A stretch of DNA of 64,000 bases from an uncultured Roseateles sp. (GCF_963422335.1 NZ_OY729424.1:992001-1056000), one strand, 5' to 3'. Shown: positions 54,255 through 63,297, numbered from the stretch's first letter. Numbers and translations: made by a program. Notes: generated by a model from the letters alone, not told the origin.

Positions 54255-55237
54255 CGTCGCTGCACCAGCACCGGTGTGAGATTGAGCGCTGCGCGCAGCC
54301 GCTCGGCTGCCTGGCGCGCCTCCTCGCGCGTCGGGTAGGGCCCGGCCTGCAGCCGGTGCAGGCTGCTGTCCTTGAAGATGGTCAGCAGCGGGGCCAGGCC
54401 CTCCAGATCGGCTGCCAGCTTCTGGCGCAGCGTTTCGGCCCCGTCCAGCCGTGAGAACGCGCCCAGCTGCAGCCAGTAGCCCGGGCTGGCGATCTTGGGG
54501 GCGGTGGGCAGGGCCGCCTCATCGTCGGGCAGCAGCAGGGCCGGATCGACCCTGGCCGCGGGCGCGAAGGTGAGGCTGCGCTCCGGCGCCCCGGCCGCCT
54601 CGCTGGCCACGAACACCGGCGTCGGGTTGTCGCGCCGCCAGGCGCCGGTGCGTATGTCCTCGAAGGTCAGGCGCTCGACCTCGACGGGGGTCACGCCACG
54701 CAGAATGTCCAGCTTCAGCGCAGCGGTGTAGCTGAGGTCGATCACACGCCCGCCATGGAAGGGGCCACGGTCATTGACGCGCACCAGCACCTCGCGGCCA
54801 TTGGCCGGGTTGCGCACCCGGGCATAGCTGGGAATGGGCATGGTCGGGTGGGCGGCCGTCATCGCATACATGTTGTAGGTCTCGCCGCTGGAGGTCGAGC
54901 GGCCGTGGAACTTGCGGCCATACCAGGAGGCCAGGCCGCGCTCGACCAGCGGCTGGTCACCGGTCAGCGGCTCGTAGCGCCGGCCCAGCACCTCGTAGGG
55001 CTTGTTGGGCCCGCCCTGGCGCAGGGGCTCGACGCGCGGCTCGGCATCGGGCACCAGGTGCAGATTGGGCGGAATCACTGCCTCGGGGCCGTCGCGTCCC
55101 GGGTCGGGGGCGGGGCGGGGTGCGGTCGGCCCTGGCGCCGAGGAGGGCGTTCGAGGCGCGCCGGCGCAGCCGGCCAGCAGCAGGGCGACGGCCAGCACCG
55201 ACAGCAATGGCCCGCGGCGCAGATGAAGCCTATCCAT
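54251..55237 (-). CDS. rlpA: RlpA-family septal ring lytic transglycosylase
   Basis: The 328-residue lipoprotein has a lipobox LAGC (C23) and a Pro-rich linker. The double-psi beta-barrel (GLASWYGRKFHGRSTSSGETYNM ... VRVNDRGPFHGGRVIDLSYTAA) and a C-terminal SPOR domain (GYWLQLGAFSRLDGAETLRQ to the end) follow. RlpA cleaves naked glycan strands during septum formation; SPOR binds denuded peptidoglycan at the division site. Catalytic Asp/His-type residues of the barrel are in the VNDRGPF patch. ATG 55237 was chosen because it gives the lipoprotein signal; the open frame upstream to 55357 does not. Confidence 0.92.
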   Translation of the reverse strand: MDRLHLRRGPLLSVLAVALLLAGCAGAPRTPSSAPGPTAPRPAPDPGRDGPEAVIPPNLHLVPDAEPRVEPLRQGGPNKPYEVLGRRYEPLTGDQPLVERGLASWYGRKFHGRSTSSGETYNMYAMTAAHPTMPIPSYARVRNPANGREVLVRVNDRGPFHGGRVIDLSYTAALKLDILRGVTPVEVERLTFEDIRTGAWRRDNPTPVFVASEAAGAPERSLTFAPAARVDPALLLPDDEAALPTAPKIASPGYWLQLGAFSRLDGAETLRQKLAADLEGLAPLLTIFKDSSLHRLQAGPYPTREEARQAAERLRAALNLTPVLVQRR

Positions 55238-55382
55238 GGCGCGAGTGTAGGGCTCTTGCCCGCCGCGGCTGCCGCCGGGCCTGTGCGCCCTGCGCGCGGT
55301 ATCCGCAAAGCCCACATGGGGCGGGCGCGGCCTGCGCGGTATCCTGCCGTTTTCCATTCACTGCCAACCACCGGGCCCGACC

Positions 55383-56081
55383 ATGAGCAACTACATCTTT
55401 GCCCCCCAAGAGCAACCCAGCGTGGCGGTGCGCGGCAGCAGCGCCCGTTACGCGGTGTCGCGCATCTACTGCGTCGGCCGCAACTATGCCGCCCATGCGC
55501 GCGAGATGGGCGGCAACCCCGACCGCGAGCCGCCCTTTTACTTCACCAAGCCGGCCAATGCGCTGGTGCCCTCGGGCGCCACCGTGGCCTATCCACCCGG
55601 CACCAAGAACTACCACTACGAGATGGAGCTGGTGATCGCCATCGGCAAGCCGGTGTTCCGCGTCGCGGTTGAAGACGCGCTGGATGCCGTCTGGGGCTAT
55701 GCCGCCGGCCTGGACATGACGCGCCGCGATCTGCAGGCCGAGGCCAAGGCGGCCGGCCGGCCCTGGGATCTGGCCAAGGGCTTCGAGCAATCGGCGGTGA
55801 TCACCGAGCTGGTGCCTGCGGCCACGCTGGGCCACTTGGCCAAGGGCCGCATCGCGCTGTCCGTCAATGGCACGGTCAAGCAGCAAAGCGACCTGGCCGA
55901 CATGATCTGGAGCGTGCCCGAGATCGTCGCCAACCTGTCGCAGTTCTACCATCTGCAGCCCGGCGACCTGATCTACACCGGCACGCCCGAGGGCGTCGGC
56001 GCGGTGCAGGCGGGTGACCTGATCACCGGCGAAATCGAAGGCCTTGACACGCTGAGCCTGAAGGTTGCCGCCGCGGAATAA
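55383..56081 (+). CDS. Fumarylacetoacetate-hydrolase-family protein (fumarylpyruvate-hydrolase-like)
   Basis: The 232-residue protein has the FAH fold: YCVGRNYAAHAREMG, PFYFTKPANALVPSG, NYHYEMELVIAIGK (metal-binding E-x-E pattern) and IYTGTPEGVGAV. In maleylpyruvate/gentisate routes such enzymes split fumarylpyruvate into fumarate and pyruvate, and the size and motifs fit that type. The gene precedes nadC by nine bases; that may be only transcriptional linkage. Divergent from rlpA. Confidence 0.92.
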   Translation: MSNYIFAPQEQPSVAVRGSSARYAVSRIYCVGRNYAAHAREMGGNPDREPPFYFTKPANALVPSGATVAYPPGTKNYHYEMELVIAIGKPVFRVAVEDALDAVWGYAAGLDMTRRDLQAEAKAAGRPWDLAKGFEQSAVITELVPAATLGHLAKGRIALSVNGTVKQQSDLADMIWSVPEIVANLSQFYHLQPGDLIYTGTPEGVGAVQAGDLITGEIEGLDTLSLKVAAAE

Positions 56082-56090
56082 ACTCCGCCC

Positions 56091-56957
56091 ATGTTTGAGC
56101 ACAACGAAACCCTCGAAGAGGCGCGCCAGCGCAATATCCGCGACGCGCTGTTCGAGGACGTCGGCCTGTGCGACTGGACGGCCCAGCTGGTGCCGGCCGG
56201 TCAGCGCGTCAAGGCCCATGTGAGGGTGCGCGAAGCCGCGGTGCTGTGCGGCCGCGGCTGGTTCGACGGTACCCTGGCCGCGCTGGACCCGAGCGCGCGC
56301 ATCGAGTGGCAGTACCAGGAGGGCGAGCTGATGAGCGCCGACACGGTGGTCTGCCAGATCACCGCCGACGCCCGCGCCCTGCTCACCGCCGAGCGTCCGG
56401 CGCTGAATTTTCTGCAACTGCTGTCGGCCACCGCCACGCTCACCCATGCCCATGTGCAGGCCATCGCCGGTGCCTCGACCAATCCGAACGGCTGCGCGGT
56501 GCTGGACACGCGCAAGACCCTGCCCGGCCTGCGCCTGGCGCAGAAGTACGCGGTGCGCGTCGGTGGCGGGCAGAACCAGCGCCTGGCCCTGTACGACGGC
56601 ATCCTGATCAAGGAAAACCATATCGCCGCCGCCGGTGGCGTGCGCGCTGCCGTGCTGGCGGCGCAGGACCTGCATGCCGGCGTGGGCATACAGGTCGAGG
56701 TCGAGAACCTGGGCGAGCTGATCGAGGCATTGGAGGCCGGGGCCGAAAGCGTGCTGCTGGACAACTTCAGCGAGGCGATGATGGTCGAGGCCGTGGCCCT
56801 GACCGGCGGACGCGCGCTGCTCGAGGTCTCGGGCGGCGTGGCGCTGGACCAGCTGCGCTGGATTGCCGCCACCGGCGTCGATCGCATCTCGATCGGCCGG
56901 CTGACCAAGGACGTCAAGGCGGTGGATTACTCGATGCGGGTCGAGGGGCCGGCCTGA
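56091..56957 (+). CDS. nadC: Nicotinate-nucleotide pyrophosphorylase (carboxylating)
   Basis: NadC (quinolinate phosphoribosyltransferase) converts quinolinate and PRPP to nicotinate mononucleotide in NAD synthesis. The 288-residue protein has the family motifs ERPALNFLQLLSATAT, LDTRKTLPGLRLAQKYAVRVGGGQNQRLALYDGILIKENHI and EVENLGEL. It ends with LLDNFS ... EVSGGV ... GVDRISIGRLTKDVKAVDYS. Length is normal. It is in one transcriptional unit with the FAH gene by spacing. The nadA and nadB genes are not adjacent. Confidence 0.96.
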   Translation: MFEHNETLEEARQRNIRDALFEDVGLCDWTAQLVPAGQRVKAHVRVREAAVLCGRGWFDGTLAALDPSARIEWQYQEGELMSADTVVCQITADARALLTAERPALNFLQLLSATATLTHAHVQAIAGASTNPNGCAVLDTRKTLPGLRLAQKYAVRVGGGQNQRLALYDGILIKENHIAAAGGVRAAVLAAQDLHAGVGIQVEVENLGELIEALEAGAESVLLDNFSEAMMVEAVALTGGRALLEVSGGVALDQLRWIAATGVDRISIGRLTKDVKAVDYSMRVEGPA

Positions 56958-56969
56958 GGGCTTGAGGGT

Positions 56970-57464
56970 TCAAGCGGTTCTTGGCCGCGCCCTCAGGGCC
57001 GCGATACGGCCGCGCAGCGCCGCCTGCTGCTGCTCCAGCTCGGCCAGCTTGGCGGCCCAGTCGACCCGGCTCAGCTGCGTCGATTGATACAGGAACAGGG
57101 CATGCTGGGTGGCCAGCAGACGGTCGCCGGCCTCGCCCTCGGCTCGCGCCAGCGCAGCCACCCGGGGCGAGAAGCGCAGCGTATCGACCCCTGCCGCCAG
57201 CGCACTCAGCCGCTCGTGCGAACTCTCCATCATCATCAGCCGGCGCTGCGCTTTTTGCAGCTCGACCTCGGGGTTCTGCACCTCGAGCGCCGGGGCCGCG
57301 GTGACGGTGACGCGGTCGGGTGCCGGGGGCAGCCAGGCCGTCCAGGCGATGAAACCGGCCAGCCCCATGGCGGTCATTGCGAGGCCGCGGTACCAGGCCT
57401 GCCGGCTGCTTTCGGACAGAGACAGCGTCAGCGAGGGGGTGTGGGGCAGGGCAGCGGCAAGCAT
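56970..57464 (-). CDS. Hypothetical single-pass membrane protein
   Basis: The 164-residue protein has one central membrane helix (GLAMTAMGLAGFIAWTAWLP, about residues 28-46) and a C-terminal coiled-coil-prone region (LAELEQQQAALRGRIAALRAR). ATG 57464 was preferred over a TTG 18 bp upstream because GGAA lies eight bases before it. No domain was recognised. It is convergent with nadC, 12 bases apart. Confidence 0.6.
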   Translation of the reverse strand: MLAAALPHTPSLTLSLSESSRQAWYRGLAMTAMGLAGFIAWTAWLPPAPDRVTVTAAPALEVQNPEVELQKAQRRLMMMESSHERLSALAAGVDTLRFSPRVAALARAEGEAGDRLLATQHALFLYQSTQLSRVDWAAKLAELEQQQAALRGRIAALRARPRTA

Positions 57465-57556
57465 GATGGGGATTCCGGGCAACAGTCAGCGATGAGCAGA
57501 CTGTGCGACGGGCCCGTATCAAGGCGGTTGCGGTGCCGGTTTCGTTTGTTTCAGGC

Positions 57557-58408
57557 TCAGGGGGCGTCGGGACTGAACAGCCACAGCAGCGCCGGCTTGA
57601 ACTCAGCCCGCCAGGCGTCTTCGTTGTGCTCGGCCGCGGCCTGGGTGCTGAAACGCAGCTGTTCGGCCGGCAGGGCATGGCCGCTCAACGCCGCGACCAT
57701 CTGCCGTGCATCGCGGTTCATCTCCCCGCCTTCGCGGCCGCCCATGTAAAGGTACAGCCGCGCATCGGCCGGCAGCGGACGCTGCGGGGCGTCGCGCAGC
57801 GCCGGTGCCGCCCAGTAGGACGGCGAGAAGATGCCGGCCTTGCTGAACACCTGCGGGTATTGCTGGATCGCATAGTGCGAGATCAGCCCGCCCATCGAGC
57901 TGCCCATCACCGCCGTGTGCTCGCGCCCGGGCCGGGTGCGGTATTGGCGGTCGATGTGCGGCTTCACCACCTCGACGATGAAGCGCGTGTAGGCCGCCCC
58001 CTCGCCCTTGCCGAACTTCGGATGGTCCCAGGGGTTGAGCTCGGTCATGCGCTGGTCGCCGCCGTTGTCTATGCCGACGACGATCAGCTTCAGCCCATGG
58101 CTGCGCGCCAGTTCGTCCAGGGTCTCGTCCACGCCCCACTCGCCGGCATAGGAGGTGAAGTCGTCGAACAGGTTCTGGCCATCGTGCATATAAAGCACCG
58201 GGTAGCGCTCGCTGCTCTGGGCATAGCCGGGAGGCAGATAGATGCGCAGCTGGCGTTGGCGGTCCATGCCGGGCATGGCCAGGGCCGTGGGCAACACCTC
58301 GACGCCGGGCAGGGCCGTGTGCGTCTTGACCCGGGGAGGAGCGGCGCAGCCCGCCAGGGTGAGCAGCAGGGCGGCGCCCGCGGTCAGCGTCAGCGTTCGT
58401 CTGATCAT
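57557..58408 (-). CDS. Secreted esterase (alpha/beta hydrolase, lipoprotein)
   Basis: The 283-residue protein has a lipobox LAGC (C21). Its body resembles the esterase-D/enterochelin-esterase type: YPVLYMHDGQNLFDD, GIDNGGDQR, nucleophile S171 in VMGSSMGGLISHY and a likely catalytic His in AAAEHNEDAWR. It should be anchored outside the cytoplasm and hydrolyse small esters or phenolic esters. It is the second gene of a coupled pair with TetR (four-base overlap). Confidence 0.88.
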   Translation of the reverse strand: MIRRTLTLTAGAALLLTLAGCAAPPRVKTHTALPGVEVLPTALAMPGMDRQRQLRIYLPPGYAQSSERYPVLYMHDGQNLFDDFTSYAGEWGVDETLDELARSHGLKLIVVGIDNGGDQRMTELNPWDHPKFGKGEGAAYTRFIVEVVKPHIDRQYRTRPGREHTAVMGSSMGGLISHYAIQQYPQVFSKAGIFSPSYWAAPALRDAPQRPLPADARLYLYMGGREGGEMNRDARQMVAALSGHALPAEQLRFSTQAAAEHNEDAWRAEFKPALLWLFSPDAP

Positions 58409-59052
58409 GTCTTGCTCCCGGGTGTTGCGGGGATGGCATAGAAGCTGAGAAACATGTCCACGCTGTCGTTCAGCAACCGGGTCTGCTCGGCCGCCGTCAG
58501 CGCCTGCTGGCCCATGGCCAGCTGGGGCCAGAAGGCCGAGCCCTTGAGCAGGGCCTGCAGCTGGTGGGCGGCGAACTGCGCATCGGCCGGGCGCAGCCGG
58601 CCGTCCTGCTGGGCCGCCCGTATCCAGGCGGCCAGGCCGGCGTCACCGTCTTCTTTTTCGCCGAGCCGCTCGACCATCGCCTGGGCCCGTTCGGGCGCAT
58701 GCATCATCTCGGCCACGGCCACCCGCACCAGGTTCAGAAAACTCGGGTCATTGATCAGGCGCAGCTTGCCGGCCATCAGCGCCAGCAGCTGGTCGCGCAA
58801 GGGGCGGGCGGGGTCGTAGACCACCACGTCCAGGCCCTTGGCGCGCTGCCACAGCTGCATCAGGATTTCGGCGAACAGCTCGTCTTTGCTGGGGAAGTGG
58901 TTGTAGACGGTGCGCTTGGAGACCTCGGCTGCGGCGGCGATGCGGTCCATGCTGGTGCCGCCGAAGCCATGCTCGCGGAATTCGGCTATCGCGGCTCGCA
59001 CGATGGCCTCGCGTTTTCTGTCGGTCAGGCGGCTGGGCGGCGCGGTGGGCAT
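58405..59052 (-). CDS. TetR-family repressor
   Basis: The 215-residue protein has an N-terminal TetR HTH (REAIVRAAIAEFREHGFGGTSMDRIAAAAEVSKRTVYNHFPSKDELF) and an AefR-like C-terminal ligand domain. It precedes the esterase with overlapping stop/start, and a perfect palindrome lies in its divergent promoter. It most likely represses its own operon and the divergent beta-lactamase-fold gene. Ligand unknown, perhaps an ester. Confidence 0.92.
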   Translation of the reverse strand: MPTAPPSRLTDRKREAIVRAAIAEFREHGFGGTSMDRIAAAAEVSKRTVYNHFPSKDELFAEILMQLWQRAKGLDVVVYDPARPLRDQLLALMAGKLRLINDPSFLNLVRVAVAEMMHAPERAQAMVERLGEKEDGDAGLAAWIRAAQQDGRLRPADAQFAAHQLQALLKGSAFWPQLAMGQQALTAAEQTRLLNDSVDMFLSFYAIPATPGSKT

Positions 59053-59122
59053 GTGCGAAGGGTCTTGGATACGGAGTGGAATAAAAATTTTACACCGGCC
59101 AGTTTACTTTTCAAAAACTCAA

Positions 59123-59140
59123 TACTACACTGTGTAGTGT
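59123..59140. promoter_or_regulatory. Palindromic operator of the TetR gene
   Basis: ACTACAC (59124-59130), T, GTGTAGT (59132-59138) form an exact palindrome. A second nested dyad TACACT-GTGT-AGTGTA overlaps it (59126-59141). It sits between tetR (start 59052) and the gene at 59198, the right position for a TetR binding site. Confidence 0.75.
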
Positions 59141-59197
59141 AATTTCTGGCCTGCCTTCCCGCTGAGCCTCATCCTCGTTGTTGGAGTCCTGACCACC

Positions 59198-60274
59198 ATG
59201 GCCTACCGTCCTTTCAAAGCCTTGCGCTCCGCCGCCGCTCAGTTCCCGCAGTCGCCGCAGTTCGTGCGCGGCAAGTTCCGCAACGAGGCGCCGGCCCAGC
59301 GCCTGGGTTGGGAGAAGACGCTGCAGGTGATGTGGCGCTTTGTGCTCGACAAGCCGGCCGATGCGACGCCCAAGCGGCCGATTCCCGTGCTGCCGCTGAC
59401 CCACACCGACCTGCTGGCCGCGCCCGATGGCAGCCTGTTCCGCCTCGGCCACTCGACCATGCTGCTGAAGCTGCAGGGCGAGTTCTGGCTCACCGATCCG
59501 GTGTTTTCCGAGCGCGCCTCGCCGTTCCAGTGGCTGGGCCCGAAGCGCTTCCACGCGCCGCCGATTGCCATCGCCGAGCTGCCGGCCATCAAGGGCGTGA
59601 TCCTGTCGCACGACCACTACGACCATCTGGATCATGCCGCCATCCTGGCGCTGCGTCCCAAGGTCGAGCATTTCCTGACGCCGCTGGGCGTCGGCGACCG
59701 GCTGATCGAATGGGGCGTGCCGGCGGCCAAGGTGCAGCAGTTCGACTGGTGGCAGGGCGTGACGATTGCCGGTGTGCGCTTCGTCGCCACGCCGGCCCAG
59801 CATTTCTCGGGCCGGTCCTTGAGCGACGGCAACACCACCTTGTGGGCCTCCTGGGTCATCATCAGCGACGAGCTGCGCGTGTTCTTCAGCGGCGACACCG
59901 GCTATTTCGACGGCTTCAAGGCGATTGGCGAGCGCTTCGGCCCCTTCGACCTGACCCTGATCGAGACCGGCGCCTACAACACCGACTGGCCCGATGTGCA
60001 TATGCAGCCCGAGCAAAGCCTGCAGGCCCATCTGGACGTCAGGGGCCGCTGGTTGCTGCCGGTGCACAACGGTACTTTCGATCTGGCCCTGCATCCCTGG
60101 CAGGAGCCCTTCGAGCGCATCACCGCGCTGGCCGCCGCCCAGGGCGTGCCCATGAGTGCGCCCAGGATGGGTGAGCGCATCAGCATCAAGGCGCCGCCGG
60201 CCTCCACCGGCTGGTGGCGCGAGCCGGCCGTCGAGCCGCTGGGCCTGAGCGCTCAGCCGGCCAGCGGTTCGTAA
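59198..60274 (+). CDS. MBL-fold metallohydrolase (NAPE-PLD/UlaG-like)
   Basis: The 358-residue protein has the metallo-beta-lactamase fold signature SHDHYDHLD (HxHxDH with Tyr between) plus later metal ligands in TPAQHFSGR, SGDTGYFDGF and PVHNGTFDLALH. The order matches the Zn-dependent NAPE-PLD/L-ascorbate-6-phosphate lactonase group. No signal peptide was seen. It is divergent from TetR and likely under its control; together with the esterase it suggests an ester- or lipid-processing function. Its last 22 bp overlap the convergent cyclase gene. Confidence 0.9.
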   Translation: MAYRPFKALRSAAAQFPQSPQFVRGKFRNEAPAQRLGWEKTLQVMWRFVLDKPADATPKRPIPVLPLTHTDLLAAPDGSLFRLGHSTMLLKLQGEFWLTDPVFSERASPFQWLGPKRFHAPPIAIAELPAIKGVILSHDHYDHLDHAAILALRPKVEHFLTPLGVGDRLIEWGVPAAKVQQFDWWQGVTIAGVRFVATPAQHFSGRSLSDGNTTLWASWVIISDELRVFFSGDTGYFDGFKAIGERFGPFDLTLIETGAYNTDWPDVHMQPEQSLQAHLDVRGRWLLPVHNGTFDLALHPWQEPFERITALAAAQGVPMSAPRMGERISIKAPPASTGWWREPAVEPLGLSAQPASGS

Positions 60275-62313
60275 ATCACCACCTCGCCCTGACGCCCGCG
60301 CACGGCCACCGGCCCCAGCACGGCGCAGGGCAGGGCGCCACCCAGCCGCGCATGGGTGGCCTCGCTGATCAGCAGCGAGGCGCCGCGCTGGCCGCACAGC
60401 TCCTGCAGACGGGCGGCCAGATTGACGTTGTCTCCCAGCACCGTGTAGGCACGGCGCTGGCGCGAGCCCAGGTCGCCGACCACCATAGACCCGCTGTGGA
60501 TGCCTATGCTGATCGCCAGCTGGGGCCGGCCGGCGGCGGCGAAGCGCGCGTTCAAGCGCGTCAGTTCGGCCTGCATGGCCAGCGCCGCCTGCACCGCGTG
60601 CAGGGCATGGTCGGCATCGTCCAGCGGCGCGCCCCAGAAGGCCATCAGCGCATCGCCCATGTATTTGTCCAGGGTGCCGCGGTGCGTGCCGACGATCTCG
60701 GTCATGGCGGAAAAGTACTCGTGCATCAGCGCCGCCAGCTCAGCGGGGCTCAGCCGCTCGGCGATGCCGGTGAAGCCGCGCACATCGGCGAACAGCACGG
60801 TCAGCTCGGCGCTGCGGCTGGCCATCGAATAGCGGCCGGGATGCAAGCTCATCTCCTGCACCAGGGCCGGCGGCACGTAATGGCCGAACAGCGCGCCCAG
60901 GCGCCGCTTGGCACCCCGCTCGCCGAAGTAGGCGAACAGCAGGTGCAGGCCCAGCAGGCCGGGCAGCAGCAGCAGGCCCGCGGCCAGCGGCAGCGCCTGC
61001 CGGGCCCAGACCCAGGCGGTGAAGTTCAGGCCCAGCAGCAGCACCAGCCACAGCAGGGCGGAGGCGATCACGCCCGGCCAGCTCAGCCGCGGCAGCAGCC
61101 ACAGCAGGCTCAGGCCCATCAGCAGCAGCACGGCGGCCTCCAGCGCCGGGGCATGGCCGGGCGCGCTGGCCAGGCTGCCGTCGAGCAGACCCGACAGCAC
61201 GCTGGCATGGACGGCCACGCCCGGATAGGCGCTGGCCAGCGGCGTGGTGCGCTGGTCCAGCAGGCCCGGCGCGCTGCTGCCCAGCAGCACCACACGGCCG
61301 CGCAGCGCGTCCGCCGGCAGGCGCCCGGCGAGCAGATCGGCGACCGAATAGCGGGCATAGTCGCCGCCGGCGGCTCGGTAGGGCACGAGCACGGCGGCCT
61401 GGCCATCGGTGGGCAAGAGCAGCGGGCCGCGCGGCGTGGCCAGGCTCAGGCCGACCAGCGGCGCCGGGCAGGCGACCAGGGGCGCCCGCACCGGCGTGAT
61501 GGCCGCGTTGCCCATCAAGGTCTGCGCCAGCACCAGGGGCAGGGCGGCATAGGCCTGGCCCTGGTGCCGCGCCAGCAGCGGCATGCGTCGGGTGATGCCA
61601 TCGGCATCGGCCAGCGCATTCAGAAAACCGGCCTGGGTACTGGCCTGCTGCAGCGGCGCCAGGTTGGCGCCATAGCCCTGCCAGTCGGTCAGCGCCGCGA
61701 GCTGCGAGCCCATCACGGCCGGCGCCACGCTGGGCGGCGGCAGGCTGCCGATGCGCGCCGCGCCGTCGGCGTTCGACAGATGAAAGCCCAGCACCACCGC
61801 ATGCTGCTGCAACACCCGGGCCAGGCGGGCGTCATGGTCCAGGCTGGGGCGCAGCGTCTGCAGCTGATCGGTGAAGGCCGTGTCATCGCGCAGCGGGCCG
61901 GCGGCCAGCGCCTCCAGCGTGCTCAGGCCGGAGCTGTCGTCGGGTTCGGCCAGCACCATGTCCAGGCCCAGCAACAGTGCGCCCCCGGGGCTGAAGGCCT
62001 TTTCGATGACCTCGGCCAGCAGCGAGCGCTTCCAGGGCCAGCGGCCCAGCTGAGCCAAGGACCGCTCGTCGATGTCCAGTATCACGATGCGTGGGTCGGC
62101 TGTGGCCGGGGCGAACAGGCGCAGCCGGGCGTCATACAGCTGCAGCTCCAGCCGCGCCAGGCCGGGCAGCTGCAGATGCTGGGTGGCGTGGGCCAGCATC
62201 AGCCCCACCAGACCCAGGCCGGCCAGCCAACGCAGCAGCGCCGGCCAGGCGGCCAACCAGCGCTCAGCGAAGCTTGATCTCGACACGGCGGTTGCGCGCT
62301 TCGGCCACCTCAT
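60253..62313 (-). CDS. CHASE2-domain adenylate/guanylate cyclase
   Basis: The 686-residue membrane protein has a first membrane helix (about 25-42) and a CHASE2 extracytoplasmic sensor domain (about 50-370; IVILDIDERSLAQLGRWPW). Three more helices (about 385-470) and a class III nucleotide cyclase domain (about 500-680) follow. The catalytic parts are present: the first metal Asp in LFADVRGFTG, the second in LDKYMGDALMAFWG (with the adenine-selecting Lys) and NVNLAARL with the transition-state Asn/Arg. Adenylate cyclase activity is therefore likely. The ATG 62313 start overlaps the OmpA gene by 50 bp; later TTG/GTG starts are possible. Confidence 0.88.
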   Translation of the reverse strand: MRWPKRATAVSRSSFAERWLAAWPALLRWLAGLGLVGLMLAHATQHLQLPGLARLELQLYDARLRLFAPATADPRIVILDIDERSLAQLGRWPWKRSLLAEVIEKAFSPGGALLLGLDMVLAEPDDSSGLSTLEALAAGPLRDDTAFTDQLQTLRPSLDHDARLARVLQQHAVVLGFHLSNADGAARIGSLPPPSVAPAVMGSQLAALTDWQGYGANLAPLQQASTQAGFLNALADADGITRRMPLLARHQGQAYAALPLVLAQTLMGNAAITPVRAPLVACPAPLVGLSLATPRGPLLLPTDGQAAVLVPYRAAGGDYARYSVADLLAGRLPADALRGRVVLLGSSAPGLLDQRTTPLASAYPGVAVHASVLSGLLDGSLASAPGHAPALEAAVLLLMGLSLLWLLPRLSWPGVIASALLWLVLLLGLNFTAWVWARQALPLAAGLLLLPGLLGLHLLFAYFGERGAKRRLGALFGHYVPPALVQEMSLHPGRYSMASRSAELTVLFADVRGFTGIAERLSPAELAALMHEYFSAMTEIVGTHRGTLDKYMGDALMAFWGAPLDDADHALHAVQAALAMQAELTRLNARFAAAGRPQLAISIGIHSGSMVVGDLGSRQRRAYTVLGDNVNLAARLQELCGQRGASLLISEATHARLGGALPCAVLGPVAVRGRQGEVVIYEPLAG

Positions 62314-62857
62314 CGGCGGTGGGCACCAACGGCTCGCGCTCGCCCCGGCCGGCGACGCTGATCAGCTCGCGTGCCACGCCCAGGGCCACCAGCAGTTCGC
62401 GCACCGCCTGCGCCCGTGCCAGCGACAGCCGGTCGTTGGCCTCGGACCCACCCACGCGGTCGGTGTGGCCGGTCACCATCAGCTCGCCCGCCGCCTGGGC
62501 GGCCAGCGCCGCGCGCACCTCGGCCAGCACCGGGGCCGTCTCGGGCGTCAGCCCGTCGGCGTTGCTGCGGAAGTTGACGGTGAAGCTGCGCGGGCGCGGC
62601 GGCTGCATGGCCAGCAGAGGACCGTAGGCACGCTGCACCGCCTCGGCACTGCTCAGGCCGGAGCGCAGCTGCCCGCCCGCCACCTCGGCCTGGGCATAGG
62701 CCTGATTCAGCAGCAGCGGCGCGCGTGCCCCCTCCTGCGGCTGCACCAGCAGGGCGCCGCTGCGGCCCTCGGCGCCGGGCAGCAGGATCACCCGCTCGGG
62801 CGGCTTGGCGCAGGCGCTGAGCAGGGCGACCAGCGCCAGTGTCGCCAGGCGGCTCAT
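62264..62857 (-). CDS. OmpA-family lipoprotein
   Basis: The 197-residue protein has a lipobox LSAC (C16). After about 85 residues it has an OmpA peptidoglycan-binding domain (TVNFRSNADGLTPETAPVLAEVRAALA ... VTGHTDRVGGSEANDRLSLARAQAVRELL ... NRRVEI) with the Asp/Arg residues that grip diaminopimelate. It links the outer or inner membrane to the cell wall. It is coupled by a four-base overlap to the FecR-domain gene and overlaps the cyclase, so the three are one operon. Confidence 0.92.
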   Translation of the reverse strand: MSRLATLALVALLSACAKPPERVILLPGAEGRSGALLVQPQEGARAPLLLNQAYAQAEVAGGQLRSGLSSAEAVQRAYGPLLAMQPPRPRSFTVNFRSNADGLTPETAPVLAEVRAALAAQAAGELMVTGHTDRVGGSEANDRLSLARAQAVRELLVALGVARELISVAGRGEREPLVPTADEVAEARNRRVEIKLR

Positions 62858-63297
62858 TCCCGGCCCTCCGGCACGTCCACCACGAACTCGGTGCCGCGCA
62901 CGCCCAGCACCACGCTGGGGGTCTTGAAGTTGACCTTCTCGGGCGTCTTCTTGGCGATCAGCCCCGTCACCACATGCAGGCTGCCCTTGGACAGCGTGGC
63001 CAGCATGCCGCCCTCGTGGGTGGTGGTGTTGAATTGGAAGTCGTTGATCAGCAGCTGGCTGTCGTGGCCGGCGGTGAGCAGGCTGTCATCGGCCAGGGTG
63101 ACGCCGGCCATGCCGTCGGCCCCGGTGCGCAGCCGGTCACCGACCTGCAGCGCCATGCCGGGCAGTGCGGCCAGGCTCTGGCCGGCGCGGTCAACCCAGA
63201 CGCTGCCGCTGATACGCTTGACCCGGCCGACCGGCTCGGCCGCCTGGGCGCCCAGGCTGGTCAGCAGGGCCATCAAGGCGCAGGAAAGTACTCTCAT
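62854..63297 (-). CDS. FecR-domain periplasmic protein
   Basis: The 147-residue protein has a signal peptide (residues 1-19, ending AQA) and a FecR-type domain (GRVKRISGSVWVDRAGQ ... GDRLRTGADGMAGVTLADDSLL ... TPSVVLGVRGTEFVVDV). In FecR regulators this fold senses a signal across the periplasm; isolated copies in this operon type probably detect envelope state. First gene of the FecR-OmpA-CHASE2 operon. ATG 63297 gives the signal peptide. Confidence 0.9.
   Translation of the reverse strand: MRVLSCALMALLTSLGAQAAEPVGRVKRISGSVWVDRAGQSLAALPGMALQVGDRLRTGADGMAGVTLADDSLLTAGHDSQLLINDFQFNTTTHEGGMLATLSKGSLHVVTGLIAKKTPEKVNFKTPSVVLGVRGTEFVVDVPEGRE

Noticed and set aside
60214..62277. Long plus-strand open frame of about 690 codons
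   Set aside because: Antisense to the CHASE2 cyclase, which has complete motifs; the plus-strand product is Gln/Gly/Arg-rich with no domain.
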